Assembly: GCF_000741175.1 (NCBI RefSeq)
Contig: NZ_JGYS01000022.1
Coordinates: 124,001-188,000 of the forward strand
DNA from: Bifidobacterium callitrichos DSM 23973
GTDB taxonomy: Bacteria > Actinomycetota > Actinomycetes > Actinomycetales > Bifidobacteriaceae
Direction of reading: 5' to 3'
DNA: 64,000 nt
Part shown: piece by piece, positions 27,335-37,177 of the stretch
How the letters are laid out: every line of letters starts with the position of its first letter
Position numbering within the stretch: position 1 is the stretch's first letter
The notes under the pieces: generated by a model
The model's database searches: none
Told to the model about the DNA's origin: nothing
Seen by the model: the letters and a program-made list of their open reading frames with translations, nothing else
Translations under genes and position numbers: made by a program

Positions 27335-28294
27335 GCCCTTGACCGCGCCGATCATGACGCCCTTGTTGAAGTACTTCTGGAGGAAGGGGTAGAGGACGAG
27401 GAGCGGGAGGGTGGAGACGATGATCACGCCGTACTTGATCTGGTTGGCGAACTCGCGCTGCTGGAGGAGGTCCATGCCGCCGGAGCTCTGGCCGGTCATG
27501 CCGGTCTGGTTCGCGAGCAGGATGGAGCGCAGCACGTTCTGCAACGGGAGCTTGTCGGAGTCGCGGATGTAGACGAGGCCGGTGAAGAAGTCGTTCCAGT
27601 GGCCGACGAAGTAGTACAGCGCGAGCACGGCGATGATGGCCGAGGACAGCGGCAGCACGATCCGCAGGAAGTAGCCCCAGTATCCGAGGCCGTCGATCTG
27701 CGAGGCGTCATGCAGATCCTCCGGGATGGACGTCTCGAAGAACGAGCGGGCGATGATCACGTTCCACACGGACACGGCGGTCGGCAGGATGAACACGAGC
27801 CAGTTGTCCAGCAGTCCAAGCTGCTTGAAGAGCAGGTAGTTCGGGATCAGGCCGCCGGCGAAGAACATCGTGAAGGTGAAGAGGAACAGGATCACGCGGC
27901 GCGGCTTGAATTCGCGGCGGGACAGCGCGAATGCCACCGGGATCGTGACGATCATGTTCAGGGCGGTGCCGACCACGGAGTAGATGATCGTGTTGAGGTA
28001 GCCGGTCCAGATGCGGCCGTCGGAGAACACCTTCTCATAGCCGCCGAGGCTGAAGCCGACCGGCCAGAACGTGACGCGGCCTTGGTTGACGGCGCCTTGG
28101 TTGGATACGGACGCGATGATCACGAACCACAGCGGATAGATGATCGCGACGACCACGAGGGCGAGGATGACCCAGATCACGATGTCGGTGATCCAGTCGG
28201 AGACGGTCCTCTGCTGACGGACCTTCGGGTTCCAGGGGATGTCGTCCGAGCTGGCCTTGGGCGCGAGGGACGGCTGCACGGTTGCACTTGTCAT
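27332..28294 (-). CDS. Sugar ABC transporter permease (LplC/YtcP type)
   Basis: 320 residues with about six membrane helices. The binding-protein-dependent permease EAA-type loop is visible (SIPEDLHDASQIDGLGYWGYF). It pairs with the permease just upstream (24-bp gap) and the lipoprotein at 29477. The pattern matches the CUT1 subfamily near LplC/YtcP, often linked with pectin-derived or unsaturated oligosaccharides. No dedicated ATPase gene is present, so a shared MsmK-type ATPase elsewhere is assumed. Confidence 0.9.
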   Translation of the reverse strand: MTSATVQPSLAPKASSDDIPWNPKVRQQRTVSDWITDIVIWVILALVVVAIIYPLWFVIIASVSNQGAVNQGRVTFWPVGFSLGGYEKVFSDGRIWTGYLNTIIYSVVGTALNMIVTIPVAFALSRREFKPRRVILFLFTFTMFFAGGLIPNYLLFKQLGLLDNWLVFILPTAVSVWNVIIARSFFETSIPEDLHDASQIDGLGYWGYFLRIVLPLSSAIIAVLALYYFVGHWNDFFTGLVYIRDSDKLPLQNVLRSILLANQTGMTGQSSGGMDLLQQREFANQIKYGVIIVSTLPLLVLYPFLQKYFNKGVMIGAVKG

Positions 28295-28318
28295 GATGAT
28301 TGCCTTTCCTTTCGCGGC

Positions 28319-29311
28319 TTAGAAGATGCTCGTGTCGGACGCCTTCTTCGAGATGATGTTCGCCAACACCAGGAAGAAGAAGTTCACCAACGTATTGAAC
28401 AGACCGATTGCGGTCGCGTAGCTGAACTGGTTGCCGAGAATACCGATGCGGTAGGTGTACGTCGAGATGACCTCGGACGCGGACAGGTTCATCGAGTTCT
28501 GCATGAGGAAGACCTTCTCGAAACCGACGTTGAGCACGTTGCCCATGTTCATGATGAGCAGGATGCCGACGGTGGGCAGAATGGTCGGGATGTCGACGTA
28601 GCGGATGAGCTGGAGACGGCCGGCGCCGTCGATCTTCGCCGCCTCGTAGAGCGCGAGGTCGACCGAGGAGAGCGCCGCCAGATAGATGATGCAGTTCCAG
28701 CCCACATGCTGCCAGACCTCGGTGATCCAGTAGAGCGGCGTGAACAGGTCGGCGTCAGCCAAGAGGTTCTTGCCCGGGAACAGACGGCCGATCAAACCGG
28801 TGTTCGGGGAGAGGAAGATGTTGATCATCGTCACGATGACGACGGTGGAGATGAAGTGCGGCAGGTAGGTGACGGTCTGCACGAAGGACTTGATCTTCGT
28901 CGAGCCTATCTGGTTGATGAGCAGGGCGAGGATGATCGGGCAGATGAAGCCCATGACCAGGGTCCACAGGCTGATGCGCAGCGTGTTGCCCAGGATGTTC
29001 GTGAACATACCGGACTTGAAGAACTGGTTGAAGTATTTGAATCCGGCGAACGTGCCGCCCATCAGGCCCTCGCGCGGGTTGAAGTTGTAGAACGCGAGGC
29101 GCAGGCCGTACATGGGCACGTAGGCGAACAGTGCGATGAAGCACATGGCGGGCAGGCTCATGAGCCACAGCGCGCCGTAGCGCTTGAAGTGGCGCACGAT
29201 CTTGACGCCGAGCGGCGCCTGCTTGGCGAGTTGGATGTTGTCGACGACGACCGCGCCGTCGCCCGACGGTGCTGCAGCCGTAGTCGCCACAGTCTTACGA
29301 GATGCAGACAT
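28319..29311 (-). CDS. Sugar ABC transporter permease (LplB/YteP type)
   Basis: 330 residues. A hydrophilic N-terminus of about 45 residues leads into about six helices. The coupling loop reads DLALYEAAKIDGAGRLQLIRY, split by usual EAA spacing. The FNPREGLMGG and NWLKYL-like regions resemble YteP/LplB permeases. It forms the inner-membrane channel with the product of the next gene. The ATG at 29311 follows GGAAAGCAATCACC. It sits 165 bp after the lipoprotein gene. Confidence 0.9.
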   Translation of the reverse strand: MSASRKTVATTAAAPSGDGAVVVDNIQLAKQAPLGVKIVRHFKRYGALWLMSLPAMCFIALFAYVPMYGLRLAFYNFNPREGLMGGTFAGFKYFNQFFKSGMFTNILGNTLRISLWTLVMGFICPIILALLINQIGSTKIKSFVQTVTYLPHFISTVVIVTMINIFLSPNTGLIGRLFPGKNLLADADLFTPLYWITEVWQHVGWNCIIYLAALSSVDLALYEAAKIDGAGRLQLIRYVDIPTILPTVGILLIMNMGNVLNVGFEKVFLMQNSMNLSASEVISTYTYRIGILGNQFSYATAIGLFNTLVNFFFLVLANIISKKASDTSIF

Positions 29312-29476
29312 GGTGATTGCTTTCCTTGATGGCTGAAGAATCTGGATGCGAAAGTGTAAGAGAAAGGGCCGGACGGGTTTTGTGTGTGGAGAAAAGTCTC
29401 CCGTCCGGCCCCGTGCCGTCCGCGGGCGCGAATCACCCGCGGACGGCCGAATGGTTACGAGTCACTCGGGTGGCGA

Positions 29477-31072
29477 TCACTTGGTGTAGGTGTCGTACCA
29501 CTTCTGCCAGAGCTTGACGTTGTCGTTGAGGCCGAGGCTCTCGAGCTGCTTGACGTAGGCGTCCCACTCGCCGTCGATGCCGCCTTCGGCCATCCACTGC
29601 GCGGTCTTCTGAATGGCGGTGTTCATGATCTGCGTGTTGTTGTTGGAGATCGTGGTCGAATCGGTGGCGTCCGGACGCACGTAGTCGGGCATGTAGTCCT
29701 TGACCGGGTCGAAGTGCGTGCGCTGCTCCTCGTTCGCCTTGTTGACCTCCTGGATGTCCTCGGCGTTGTAGTCGCCCTTGATGGTCACCTCGTCCGGGAT
29801 CCAGCCGGCGAGACGGTCAGCGAAGGCGGGCATCTTGTTGTCGGCCGTGAGCTGCTGCATCTTGTCGGCGTCCTCGGTGTAGGTGTGGTTGCCGTCATCG
29901 GTGAGCGTCACGCCGAAGGAGCCGGCGAACTGCTGGACGGAGTACTTCTCGGAGTAAAGGAGGTTGGCCACCTTGAACGCCGCGTCCTTGTTCGGCGAAT
30001 CCGCCGCGATAGACAGCTTGAAGTTCTCGAACTCGTTCGACGAGCCGTCCCACACGACCTCGTCCGCGGACACGCCCGGAGCCGCCGGCACCGGCATCGC
30101 CTCGTACTGATCACGCATATCACCGAAGTCGGCCAGCGACCAGCCGAAGATCACGCCGGTCTTCGCGGTCTTGCCGTCGTTGGTCTGGTCGGCGTAGTAG
30201 GCGTCCGCCTGCTTGGTGGACCAGTCGGCCGGGATCAGACCTTCGGAGATCAGCTTGTTGTAGTACTTGATGACCTCCTTGTACTCGTCGGAGACCAGGT
30301 AGCTCTTGACCTTGCCGTCCTTGACGTAGATGCCCTGCGCGCTCGGCCCCTTGTTGTAGCCGGTCACGATGCCGGTCGAGTTGAGCAGCAGCATCGGGCT
30401 GTACCAGCCGAAGCCGCCCGTATCCAGAGCGCGGATGTTCATCGGGATCTCATCGGCCTGACCGTTGCCGTTCGGGTCCTTCTCCTTGAACGCCTTGAGG
30501 ACCGTCTCCAGCTCGTCCCACGTGGTCGGGACCTTCAGGCCAAGCTTGTCGAGCCATGCCTTGTTGATCATCATGTTCTGGCCGGAGCCGGAGTACGCCT
30601 TGCCGCGGGAGGAGGGCAGGTTGTAGATGTGTCCTTCCGGATCGGCCACAAGCTTCTTCGCGTCCGGCTTCTCGTCGAAGAACTTCTTCACGTTCGGCAG
30701 CTTGTCCATGTCATCGGAGAGATCCTCGAACAGATCCGGGAACTGTGCGGCATCATCCGGACTGAACGCGCGCAGGGAGATGTCGGCGATTTCGCCGCCG
30801 GACATCGACGGGTTCTTCTGCTGGCCCCACTGGTCGTCGGTGACCTCCTGCCACTCGATCTTGACGCCGGCCTCCTTTTCGAGGTCCTTAGCCCACTGCA
30901 TGTTCGTGGTCTTGTCGGTGTTGGTGTTCTTGACGACCAGGATCTTGAGGATCGGCTTGCCGTCCTCCGTGGTCGTCGGCTCGCTGCTGCCGCCGCAGGC
31001 CGCCACCGTGCCCAGCATCGCGATCGCCGAGATCGCCGCCAGCGCCTTCGTCATCACACTTCTGCGTGCCAT
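29477..31072 (-). CDS. Extracellular sugar-binding lipoprotein of ABC importer
   Basis: 531 residues from the ATG at 31072. A signal peptide with a lipobox ends VAAC at Cys26 (MARRSVMTKALAAISAIAML precedes it). The mature part has the solute-binding-protein family 1 layout, including INKAWLDKLGLKVPTTWDE and DPNGNGQADEIPMNI; its size near 530 residues is typical of LplA/YtcQ-type proteins. It would be anchored on the cell surface and deliver an oligosaccharide to the two permeases. In-frame sequence upstream to 31156 is excluded because the signal peptide begins at the chosen ATG. Confidence 0.92.
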   Translation of the reverse strand: MARRSVMTKALAAISAIAMLGTVAACGGSSEPTTTEDGKPILKILVVKNTNTDKTTNMQWAKDLEKEAGVKIEWQEVTDDQWGQQKNPSMSGGEIADISLRAFSPDDAAQFPDLFEDLSDDMDKLPNVKKFFDEKPDAKKLVADPEGHIYNLPSSRGKAYSGSGQNMMINKAWLDKLGLKVPTTWDELETVLKAFKEKDPNGNGQADEIPMNIRALDTGGFGWYSPMLLLNSTGIVTGYNKGPSAQGIYVKDGKVKSYLVSDEYKEVIKYYNKLISEGLIPADWSTKQADAYYADQTNDGKTAKTGVIFGWSLADFGDMRDQYEAMPVPAAPGVSADEVVWDGSSNEFENFKLSIAADSPNKDAAFKVANLLYSEKYSVQQFAGSFGVTLTDDGNHTYTEDADKMQQLTADNKMPAFADRLAGWIPDEVTIKGDYNAEDIQEVNKANEEQRTHFDPVKDYMPDYVRPDATDSTTISNNNTQIMNTAIQKTAQWMAEGGIDGEWDAYVKQLESLGLNDNVKLWQKWYDTYTK

Positions 31073-31528
31073 TGATGTTCCTTTCCTCGCCCCCCGACCT
31101 CGTTGTGTCCGGGAGTGCCTCCCCTTCCCCATGCCGCCGTACGGGCCGGTTTCCACGTGAAAGGCTGACTGTGTTGTCTGCGTTACGAAACGATTCGGTG
31201 GGCTACAGTACCCTCCGGAGGTTCGCTTTGTTTTCGCAACGCTGCGATTCTATATCGATTCAACAGCGAAGTCAAATTCTTGCGACACGCTTTGTTTTTC
31301 CTAGAATCCCTTCAATTCCAACGAATATCACCTATCGAACGCGCGACACGCGCAATTCAAAGCGATGCGATTTTGCGAGTACCATCACAGTCAGATCGTA
31401 TGAACCATCGAATCATTTCGATGCAGACGTACGAACACGCTCGTGCCCTTCCACACAGGAGGCCGTCTAAGATCCGGCCGATGAGGAGGCCGCACAGACC
31501 ACAAGAGACAGGACGAAGGACGACGAAG
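31073..31528. promoter_or_regulatory. Divergent control region with palindromic operator
   Basis: 456 bp between the lipoprotein gene and a lacI-family gene, AT-rich relative to its neighbours. CATCGAATCATTTCGATG at 31406-31423 has 7-bp perfect arms (CATCGAA/TTCGATG), like the perfect palindrome at 38442. It is a candidate operator for the adjacent regulator. Direct CGATTC repeats lie near 31244. No gene is seen. Confidence 0.6.
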
Positions 31529-32587
31529 ATGGTCACCCTCAAGGACGTGGCAGCCAAGGCCGGCGTGTCACCATCAACCGCATCGGGCGCGCTGCGGAGA
31601 CTCTCGTACGTGCGCCCGGAAACCGCCGAACGAGTGCTCAAGGCCGCCCAGGACCTGAACTACAGCACCAACGTCTCGGCTCGGGCGCTGCGCTCGGGCC
31701 GTACCGGCATCCTCTCGCTGGTCATCCCCACCGTGGACATCCCGTTCTACGGACGCCTCGTCACCGCGATGGAGGCAAGCATCGAACGGCACGGATATCA
31801 GCTCATCATCCAGCAGACCAGATTCGAGGCGGATCGCGAACGGCAGCTGATCGCGCAATCGGACGACACGCTTTCGGAGGGCATGTTCCTGCTGGCCGCC
31901 AAAACCGACAGCCGGGAAGTGGCGCGTCTCGCGGGCGACCATCCGACCGTGATGTTCGAGGACTACAGCACCGACATCGTCATCGATTCGGTCAACGCTC
32001 CCAGCACCGGCGGCATCGACCGGGCCATCCGCCATCTTGTCGGACGGGGCCGCACACGGATCTGCGTGGCAGGCGCCACCATACCGTTGCATGCCATGGC
32101 CGACGTATCCAGCAGCCGCGCGCGCTACGAACGGGCGCGCTCGGCGGTCAACGCCTTCGATGAGTTGGGAATCTCCGGCGATTGCGGCGCCATCGACTGC
32201 GACTGGGGCGCGAACGGCGGCACCGACGTCGGCCACCGCATCGCCGACACCGCGACCGGTCGGAGCAACGACGGCAGACCGAAGGGACTGCGATACGACG
32301 CGGTATGCTGCATGAACGACGACATCGCGCTCGGTGTGCTCCGCGGTCTTGCCGATCGCGGCGTGCGCGTACCCGAGGACGTGGCGGTGACCGGATTCGA
32401 TGGCATTCCGCAGGGCGAATGGAGCGTGCCAAGCCTGACGACCATCGCGCTCGACTACGAGGGCATGGCCGAGACGGCCGTGGCCATGATGCTGCGCAAA
32501 TTCGGCGACAACCCGGTCTCGATGCCCCAACGGGTCATCGCCGGATTCCGCCTCATCGAACGCGGTTCGACGGCCGTATCTCAGTAG
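31529..32587 (+). CDS. LacI-family transcriptional regulator
   Basis: 352 residues from the ATG at 31529 (AAGGA upstream). The HTH reads TLKDVAAKAGVSPSTASGAL, with STASGALRR in place of the usual recognition helix. The effector domain contains CMNDDIALGVLRGLADRG and VAVTGFDGIPQGEW. It resembles the regulator at 34986 in sequence and layout and may be a paralogue. Divergent from the ABC importer genes, which are its likely targets. The 3' end overlaps the convergent GH50-like gene by 7 bp. Confidence 0.9.
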   Translation: MVTLKDVAAKAGVSPSTASGALRRLSYVRPETAERVLKAAQDLNYSTNVSARALRSGRTGILSLVIPTVDIPFYGRLVTAMEASIERHGYQLIIQQTRFEADRERQLIAQSDDTLSEGMFLLAAKTDSREVARLAGDHPTVMFEDYSTDIVIDSVNAPSTGGIDRAIRHLVGRGRTRICVAGATIPLHAMADVSSSRARYERARSAVNAFDELGISGDCGAIDCDWGANGGTDVGHRIADTATGRSNDGRPKGLRYDAVCCMNDDIALGVLRGLADRGVRVPEDVAVTGFDGIPQGEWSVPSLTTIALDYEGMAETAVAMMLRKFGDNPVSMPQRVIAGFRLIERGSTAVSQ

Positions 32588-34788
32588 TGGATCGGGTTGA
32601 TCTCCTCGGGGATGCGGTCGAACGCCCCGCGCTCCCCCGCCGCGACCTCGTATAGCGACCGATGGCAGGCGCGCATCGCCTCGGCCATCTCCGGATACTT
32701 CTGCATGCACACGTCCACCAAGCCGATCTGGTAGTTCTCGCCGTCGAAGCGGCCAAGCGGACTCTGATCGTTGTACTGGAAGTAGTGCGCGCCGACGAAG
32801 TACGGGCTGCGCGCGGCCTGTTCGACGTAATACCGGTAGGCCACGCCGCGTTCGGTCTGCGTGGTGACGCCGCGGATGCCGTGGGCGGTCAGGCCGCGGT
32901 CGAGCGCTCCGTGGTGGAACTCGCCGACCATGACCGGCATATCGAGCATGCGCCCGACCTGCTCGACCTGGTCATAGGCGGTGCGCTGATAGCTGTTGAT
33001 CGAGAACACGTCGTAGCAGTCGGCTCCGGCGAGCAGGCTTCGATCGGTGATGTACGCGTAGCGCATGCCGAGGTTCAGGTGATGTGGGTCGACACGGCGC
33101 AGCGCCTCGGCGGGCACGCGCACGTAGCGGTCGATAAGCAGCGTCGAGAACGCACGCAGATCGTCAAGACTGCCCGGCAACGCTGTGGCCAGACGGAAGC
33201 GCGGTTCGGCGATGATCGCGTCGAACGAGGCGAACGACGCCGCCCATGCCGCGTTGAGCGCGTCGACTTCGCCGTTGTAGCGCGCCTTCAGCCATTCGAC
33301 GAACCGCCGCTTCGAGACGAGGTCGGCGGGGTTGGCGAGCATCTCCTCGGCGATGTTGAGGTCGTAGACGAACGCCCAGTTCGGCTCGTTGCGCATGAAG
33401 TAGCCGATCAGGTTCGTTTCGTCCTTCCACGGGAGCAGACCTTGCGCGTATCGTTCGGCGTCGCGCGCGTATTCGGGCGAGAACACATCCGGGAAGTCGC
33501 GAAACAGCATGAGTTCGGTCTTCGGAAATCCCCCGTTGAGCTCGTCGGCGGGAAGGACGTACGGGATGCCGGCCCTGCGAATGAACCTGCGATCGGACCA
33601 GTTGCCGATCGTGTTGACACCCCAGTCGGTCAGGTGATTGCGGGTGATGCGCGTCCACGCCTCATACCAGTCGTCGCCGAACGCGGCACGCAGATTGGCC
33701 TGCCCGTAGTCGTACGAGGCGTTGACGCCGTTGCAGCCCGCAGGATCGTGTCGCCACGAGAACGACGGGTCGCCGAAATCGGTGGCGATGTCGTCGGTGC
33801 CGTCAATGGCGTCAGTGTTACCGCCGTCGCCGGATTCGGACTTCGCGATGGTCCGATCCAGCAGTCCGGCCGCGTGAGCGTCCAGCCAGGGGCGCATCGG
33901 GTCGAGTCGGGTCTGGATGCCCGCGCCGACGCAGTCGACGCCGGTCGAGAGGAATGCACCGCCTTCCGGGTCCACAAGCCAGAATCGCCCCGGCGCGCCG
34001 TCGGGGTTCGTCTCCCGTTCGACGCGGAACCAGCCGGTCGCCTCGAATCGTCTGCCGGTCCAGCCGCCGAAGCGGTCCCATACGGGGAATGCGGCGTACG
34101 GGTGATCGACGGCATGCCGGACGACGTCATCGTTGATCTCATGCGTGGATTCGTGCAGGTCGGGCCCGTTTGCGATCTCGCCGCGCTTTTCATCGGGATC
34201 GGCGGAATCCGCCATGGTGTTTAGCCGCGCAGTGCAGGCCGCTCGCCCGGGAACCTTGCCGGGCCATTCGCCGGGCAGCCACTGGCCGAGTTCGTCGATC
34301 AGCGGTTTTGCAGGAATGTCGATCTGCGGCATGTCGTCCAGGAGCTCGCACGGCCACAGGCGGAGCCTGCGCCCCGGGAATCCGGGGGTAGCCGACAGCA
34401 CGATGGACGCGATGTCGGCGCGGCGGATCCGCTTGCCGAACAGCGTCATCTTGAGCCGGCCCAATGTGCGAGGAGCGAACAGGGTCTGGCCGTCCAGCCA
34501 AGTGAAATCGAAAGGAACGGGCACCTCGACTCCGGGCAGGATGCCGAAGACCGCGCGCAGGGTCGGATCCTCGCCGCGCTCGCGCTGTCCGGCCTCGTAG
34601 AACGCGAGCTGCAGACAGACGGAATAGCTGTCGAGGCTCTGCGCGCGCACGAGAAGCGCCGCGGCGGATTCGAGCGCGACGGCCGCTTCGGGCATCGTGT
34701 CACGCTCGAACACCGTCAGATCGACGCCGTCGGTGGAATAGTCAAGATCGATCGGCCCGCTTTGGCCGGGAACGCAGGGTAACCGCAT
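32581..34788 (-). CDS. GH50-like clan-A glycoside hydrolase
   Basis: 735 residues without a signal peptide. An N-terminal beta-sandwich-like part precedes a TIM barrel. Likely catalytic Glu residues lie in GYFMRNEPNWAFVYD (acid/base) and MPVMVGEFHHGALDRG (nucleophile). HYFQYNDQSPLGRFDGENYQ near the end resembles the aglycone region of GH50 beta-agarase-like enzymes. Substrate is not agar by necessity; a plant or host beta-galactoside is plausible. The family is inferred by eye. The start ATG follows GCGAGGAAGT, with the palindrome GGTTAACGTTAACC 14 bp upstream. Confidence 0.68.
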   Translation of the reverse strand: MRLPCVPGQSGPIDLDYSTDGVDLTVFERDTMPEAAVALESAAALLVRAQSLDSYSVCLQLAFYEAGQRERGEDPTLRAVFGILPGVEVPVPFDFTWLDGQTLFAPRTLGRLKMTLFGKRIRRADIASIVLSATPGFPGRRLRLWPCELLDDMPQIDIPAKPLIDELGQWLPGEWPGKVPGRAACTARLNTMADSADPDEKRGEIANGPDLHESTHEINDDVVRHAVDHPYAAFPVWDRFGGWTGRRFEATGWFRVERETNPDGAPGRFWLVDPEGGAFLSTGVDCVGAGIQTRLDPMRPWLDAHAAGLLDRTIAKSESGDGGNTDAIDGTDDIATDFGDPSFSWRHDPAGCNGVNASYDYGQANLRAAFGDDWYEAWTRITRNHLTDWGVNTIGNWSDRRFIRRAGIPYVLPADELNGGFPKTELMLFRDFPDVFSPEYARDAERYAQGLLPWKDETNLIGYFMRNEPNWAFVYDLNIAEEMLANPADLVSKRRFVEWLKARYNGEVDALNAAWAASFASFDAIIAEPRFRLATALPGSLDDLRAFSTLLIDRYVRVPAEALRRVDPHHLNLGMRYAYITDRSLLAGADCYDVFSINSYQRTAYDQVEQVGRMLDMPVMVGEFHHGALDRGLTAHGIRGVTTQTERGVAYRYYVEQAARSPYFVGAHYFQYNDQSPLGRFDGENYQIGLVDVCMQKYPEMAEAMRACHRSLYEVAAGERGAFDRIPEEINPIHY

Positions 34789-34801
34789 ACTTCCTCGCTT
34801 C

Positions 34802-34815
34802 GGTTAACGTTAACC
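34802..34815. promoter_or_regulatory. Perfect LacI-type palindrome upstream of the GH50-like gene
   Basis: GGTTAACGTTAACC is a perfect 14-bp palindrome with a central CG, directly upstream of the GH50-like start and divergent from the next lacI-family gene. A second inverted repeat, GAATCGCAACGATATGATTC, lies at 34881-34900. Confidence 0.65.
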
Positions 34816-34985
34816 TCTCCCATCACCCTCCATGATAGGCCACAACCCGAAGCACACGACGCCATCGGCGACGCGGCATCGAATCGCAACGATATGATTC
34901 TATCCGAACCGTGCGATCTTCCACCCATGCGCTAGGCTGGAGTCCGCAAATAACGGCGAAAACGGAAATGGATGGCGTGGCGCCT

Positions 34986-36020
34986 ATGGCGACTTTGAAG
35001 GATGTGGCGGCCCTGGCGGGCGTGTCGATGAGCACCGCCGGAGCGGCGATACGTGGGGAGGATATCGTTAAACCCGCCACGCGCGACAAAGTGCTCGCCG
35101 CGGCCAAGCAGCTCGGCTACTCCCCCAACCTGTCGGCGCGATTCCTCAAGAAGGGCCGCACCGGATCGATCGCGGCCCTGATCCCCAGCATCACGCACCC
35201 CTACTACGCGAATCTGGTGGCAGCCATTTCCAAGGCGGCCGACAAGCGCCACCTGCGCACGCTCATCATGCAGACCGGATACGACGCGGACACCGAAACC
35301 GACATCGTCAGCCAGATCAACTCGGCCGTATGCGACGGACTGATCCTCAATGCCAGCAACGTCGACGACAGACACCTCAAGGCGATGCTCGGCAATCATC
35401 CGACCGTCCTGCTCAACTATCAGGTCGACGATCCGCTGTTCGACAACGTGCTGCCGCCATTGTCCCGCGGCGCATCCGTGTCGTTCGGATATCTTGCCGG
35501 TCGCGGCTACCGGCATGCGTGCATCGTCGGCGGGCATCCGCTCGACAAACTCACCGACGATCTCGGCGGCCGTTCTCCGGCCATCCGATACACCGTCGCG
35601 GCGATGAAGGACAGCGGGCTGGGCGACGTGCACGACTTCGTGGAATGCAACTGGGAGACGACCTCGGCCATCGCCACGGCTCACAGACTGTGCGAGACGG
35701 ATGCGGACGGCACCCGCATGGTCGACCGGTATGACGTGTTCTATTGCATGAACGATCTGATCGCCTACGGACTGATCCGCGGATTCCATGACGAGGGCGT
35801 GCGCGTGCCGCAGGACAAGGCGGTGTTCGGCAACGACGGCATCTACGCTTACGGCGAGCAGTTCACCGTCCCCGCCCTGTCGACCTTGGCGCTGGACTAT
35901 GACGACACGGCCGAAAAGGCCTTGGACCTGCTGGTTGACCAGATCGAGCACCCGGATGTGCAGCGCGAACCGCGGGTGGATCAAGGACGCTGCCGGCTGA
36001 TCATCGGGGAATCGGCGTAG
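34986..36020 (+). CDS. LacI-family transcriptional regulator
   Basis: 344 residues from the ATG at 34986; an in-frame ATG six codons upstream (34968) is an alternative and neither has a strong SD. The HTH is TLKDVAALAGVSMSTAGAAI. The effector domain has FYCMNDLIAYGLIRGF and ends in a LacI-type C-terminal element. Close in layout to the regulator at 31529. Divergent from the GH50-like gene, with perfect palindromes between. Its last 20 bp overlap the end of the convergent YesL gene. Confidence 0.88.
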   Translation: MATLKDVAALAGVSMSTAGAAIRGEDIVKPATRDKVLAAAKQLGYSPNLSARFLKKGRTGSIAALIPSITHPYYANLVAAISKAADKRHLRTLIMQTGYDADTETDIVSQINSAVCDGLILNASNVDDRHLKAMLGNHPTVLLNYQVDDPLFDNVLPPLSRGASVSFGYLAGRGYRHACIVGGHPLDKLTDDLGGRSPAIRYTVAAMKDSGLGDVHDFVECNWETTSAIATAHRLCETDADGTRMVDRYDVFYCMNDLIAYGLIRGFHDEGVRVPQDKAVFGNDGIYAYGEQFTVPALSTLALDYDDTAEKALDLLVDQIEHPDVQREPRVDQGRCRLIIGESA

Positions 36021-36684
36021 GGGCGGTACCGGCGGTCTTCGGCGGCGCCAGGACGTGGATGTCCATGCCGGGCAGACGGCCGTACGCGTAGATCGCCACC
36101 ATGGTGAGGAACACGGGCACGGTGATGCCGAGCGCGGCGCCCAGTCCCGGCCACGTGTAGTACGACCACACGCTCGCGACGAACAGCGTCGTCACCATCA
36201 GCGAGCACCACGGACGGGCGATCACCATCGAGACGGACGTGCGCACCACCCACCACGGCTTCTCATCGAAGTTCGCACGGATGGCCCAGGAGATGAGCAC
36301 GAACAGGCCGTACACCACGTTGACCATGAGCAGGATGCCGGAGACCGCATAGCCGACCACGCCCATGTCGTTCCAGTTGGCGAGGAAGTAGTCCCAGACG
36401 AGCAGCGCCCAGACGACGAGCTGCGGCCAGCCGAACAGGTTCGCGGACTTCAGTTCCTTCCGCCATGCGTGGTGGAACGTGACCCAGCTCTGCTTGATGG
36501 TCCAGGACCGATCGTCGACGTCGAGCAGCCACGTGCGGAACGTGGAGTACAGGGCGGCGACCGAGGGGAAGAACCCCGCGACCACAAGGCCCATCAGCGT
36601 GTGCACGATGAACGCCACCTGGCACACCATCAGCATCATGATGATGCGGCATATGAATTCATAACCAACCGCGATCCGTCGCAT
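36001..36684 (-). CDS. YesL/DUF624 family membrane protein
   Basis: 227 residues with about five or six hydrophobic helices. N-terminal IMMLMVCQVAFIVHTLMGL and the motif FPSVAALYSTFRTWLLD match the DUF624/YesL pattern. In Bacillus, yesL lies with rhamnogalacturonan transport genes; its molecular role is not established. Here the ABC importer and glycosidases nearby fit that association. The ATG at 36684 has a strong SD (GAAGGAGC). Its 3' end overlaps the convergent LacI gene by 20 bp. Confidence 0.85.
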   Translation of the reverse strand: MRRIAVGYEFICRIIMMLMVCQVAFIVHTLMGLVVAGFFPSVAALYSTFRTWLLDVDDRSWTIKQSWVTFHHAWRKELKSANLFGWPQLVVWALLVWDYFLANWNDMGVVGYAVSGILLMVNVVYGLFVLISWAIRANFDEKPWWVVRTSVSMVIARPWCSLMVTTLFVASVWSYYTWPGLGAALGITVPVFLTMVAIYAYGRLPGMDIHVLAPPKTAGTAPTPIPR

Positions 36685-37177
36685 GAACGCTCCTTCGCCT
36701 CCGGCCGCTTTCCGGCCGGTCCTTCACCGGTTGATCGGTCCTTCACCGGTTTACCGATCCTTGATCGACCCTTGATCGGCCCGGAATCCGTGACCATCTC
36801 CACGGCCCGTCCGCCAATCCATGATTGCCGAAATCCATCGCGGAGATCACCCGCAATCTATGGCAACGATACCATCGTTACGTTGCGATTTTCGTTCGAC
36901 GCGCCGGCGGACAGCACCCGCCCGCGGACAGCCCCCGCCCATCGCGCCTGCGCATCGCACTACACAGCGCAATCGTGCCGACCGCCTTCCACACAGGCCA
37001 GTCATCCACTGGTGAGTCACAGGCATCACAGACTCACTACCGGAGAGACGAGAGTTCCCTACACCCATCGTTCCACGCCCCAGCCCGACCAGTACACAGG
37101 AACACGACCGGAAATGCGGTACGCTCGGAATCAGGACACAGAGTTATGCAACATCGGAAACGGCGAATCGGAGAGGC
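36685..37177. promoter_or_regulatory. YesL-fic divergent spacer with palindrome
   Basis: 493 bp with no supported gene. AACGATACCATCGTT at 36865-36879 has perfect 6-bp arms around ACC and may be a LacI-type operator for yesL. Short direct repeats of GGTCCTTCACCGG and CCTTGATCG lie at 36718-36780. The part near fic shows nothing notable. Confidence 0.5.
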
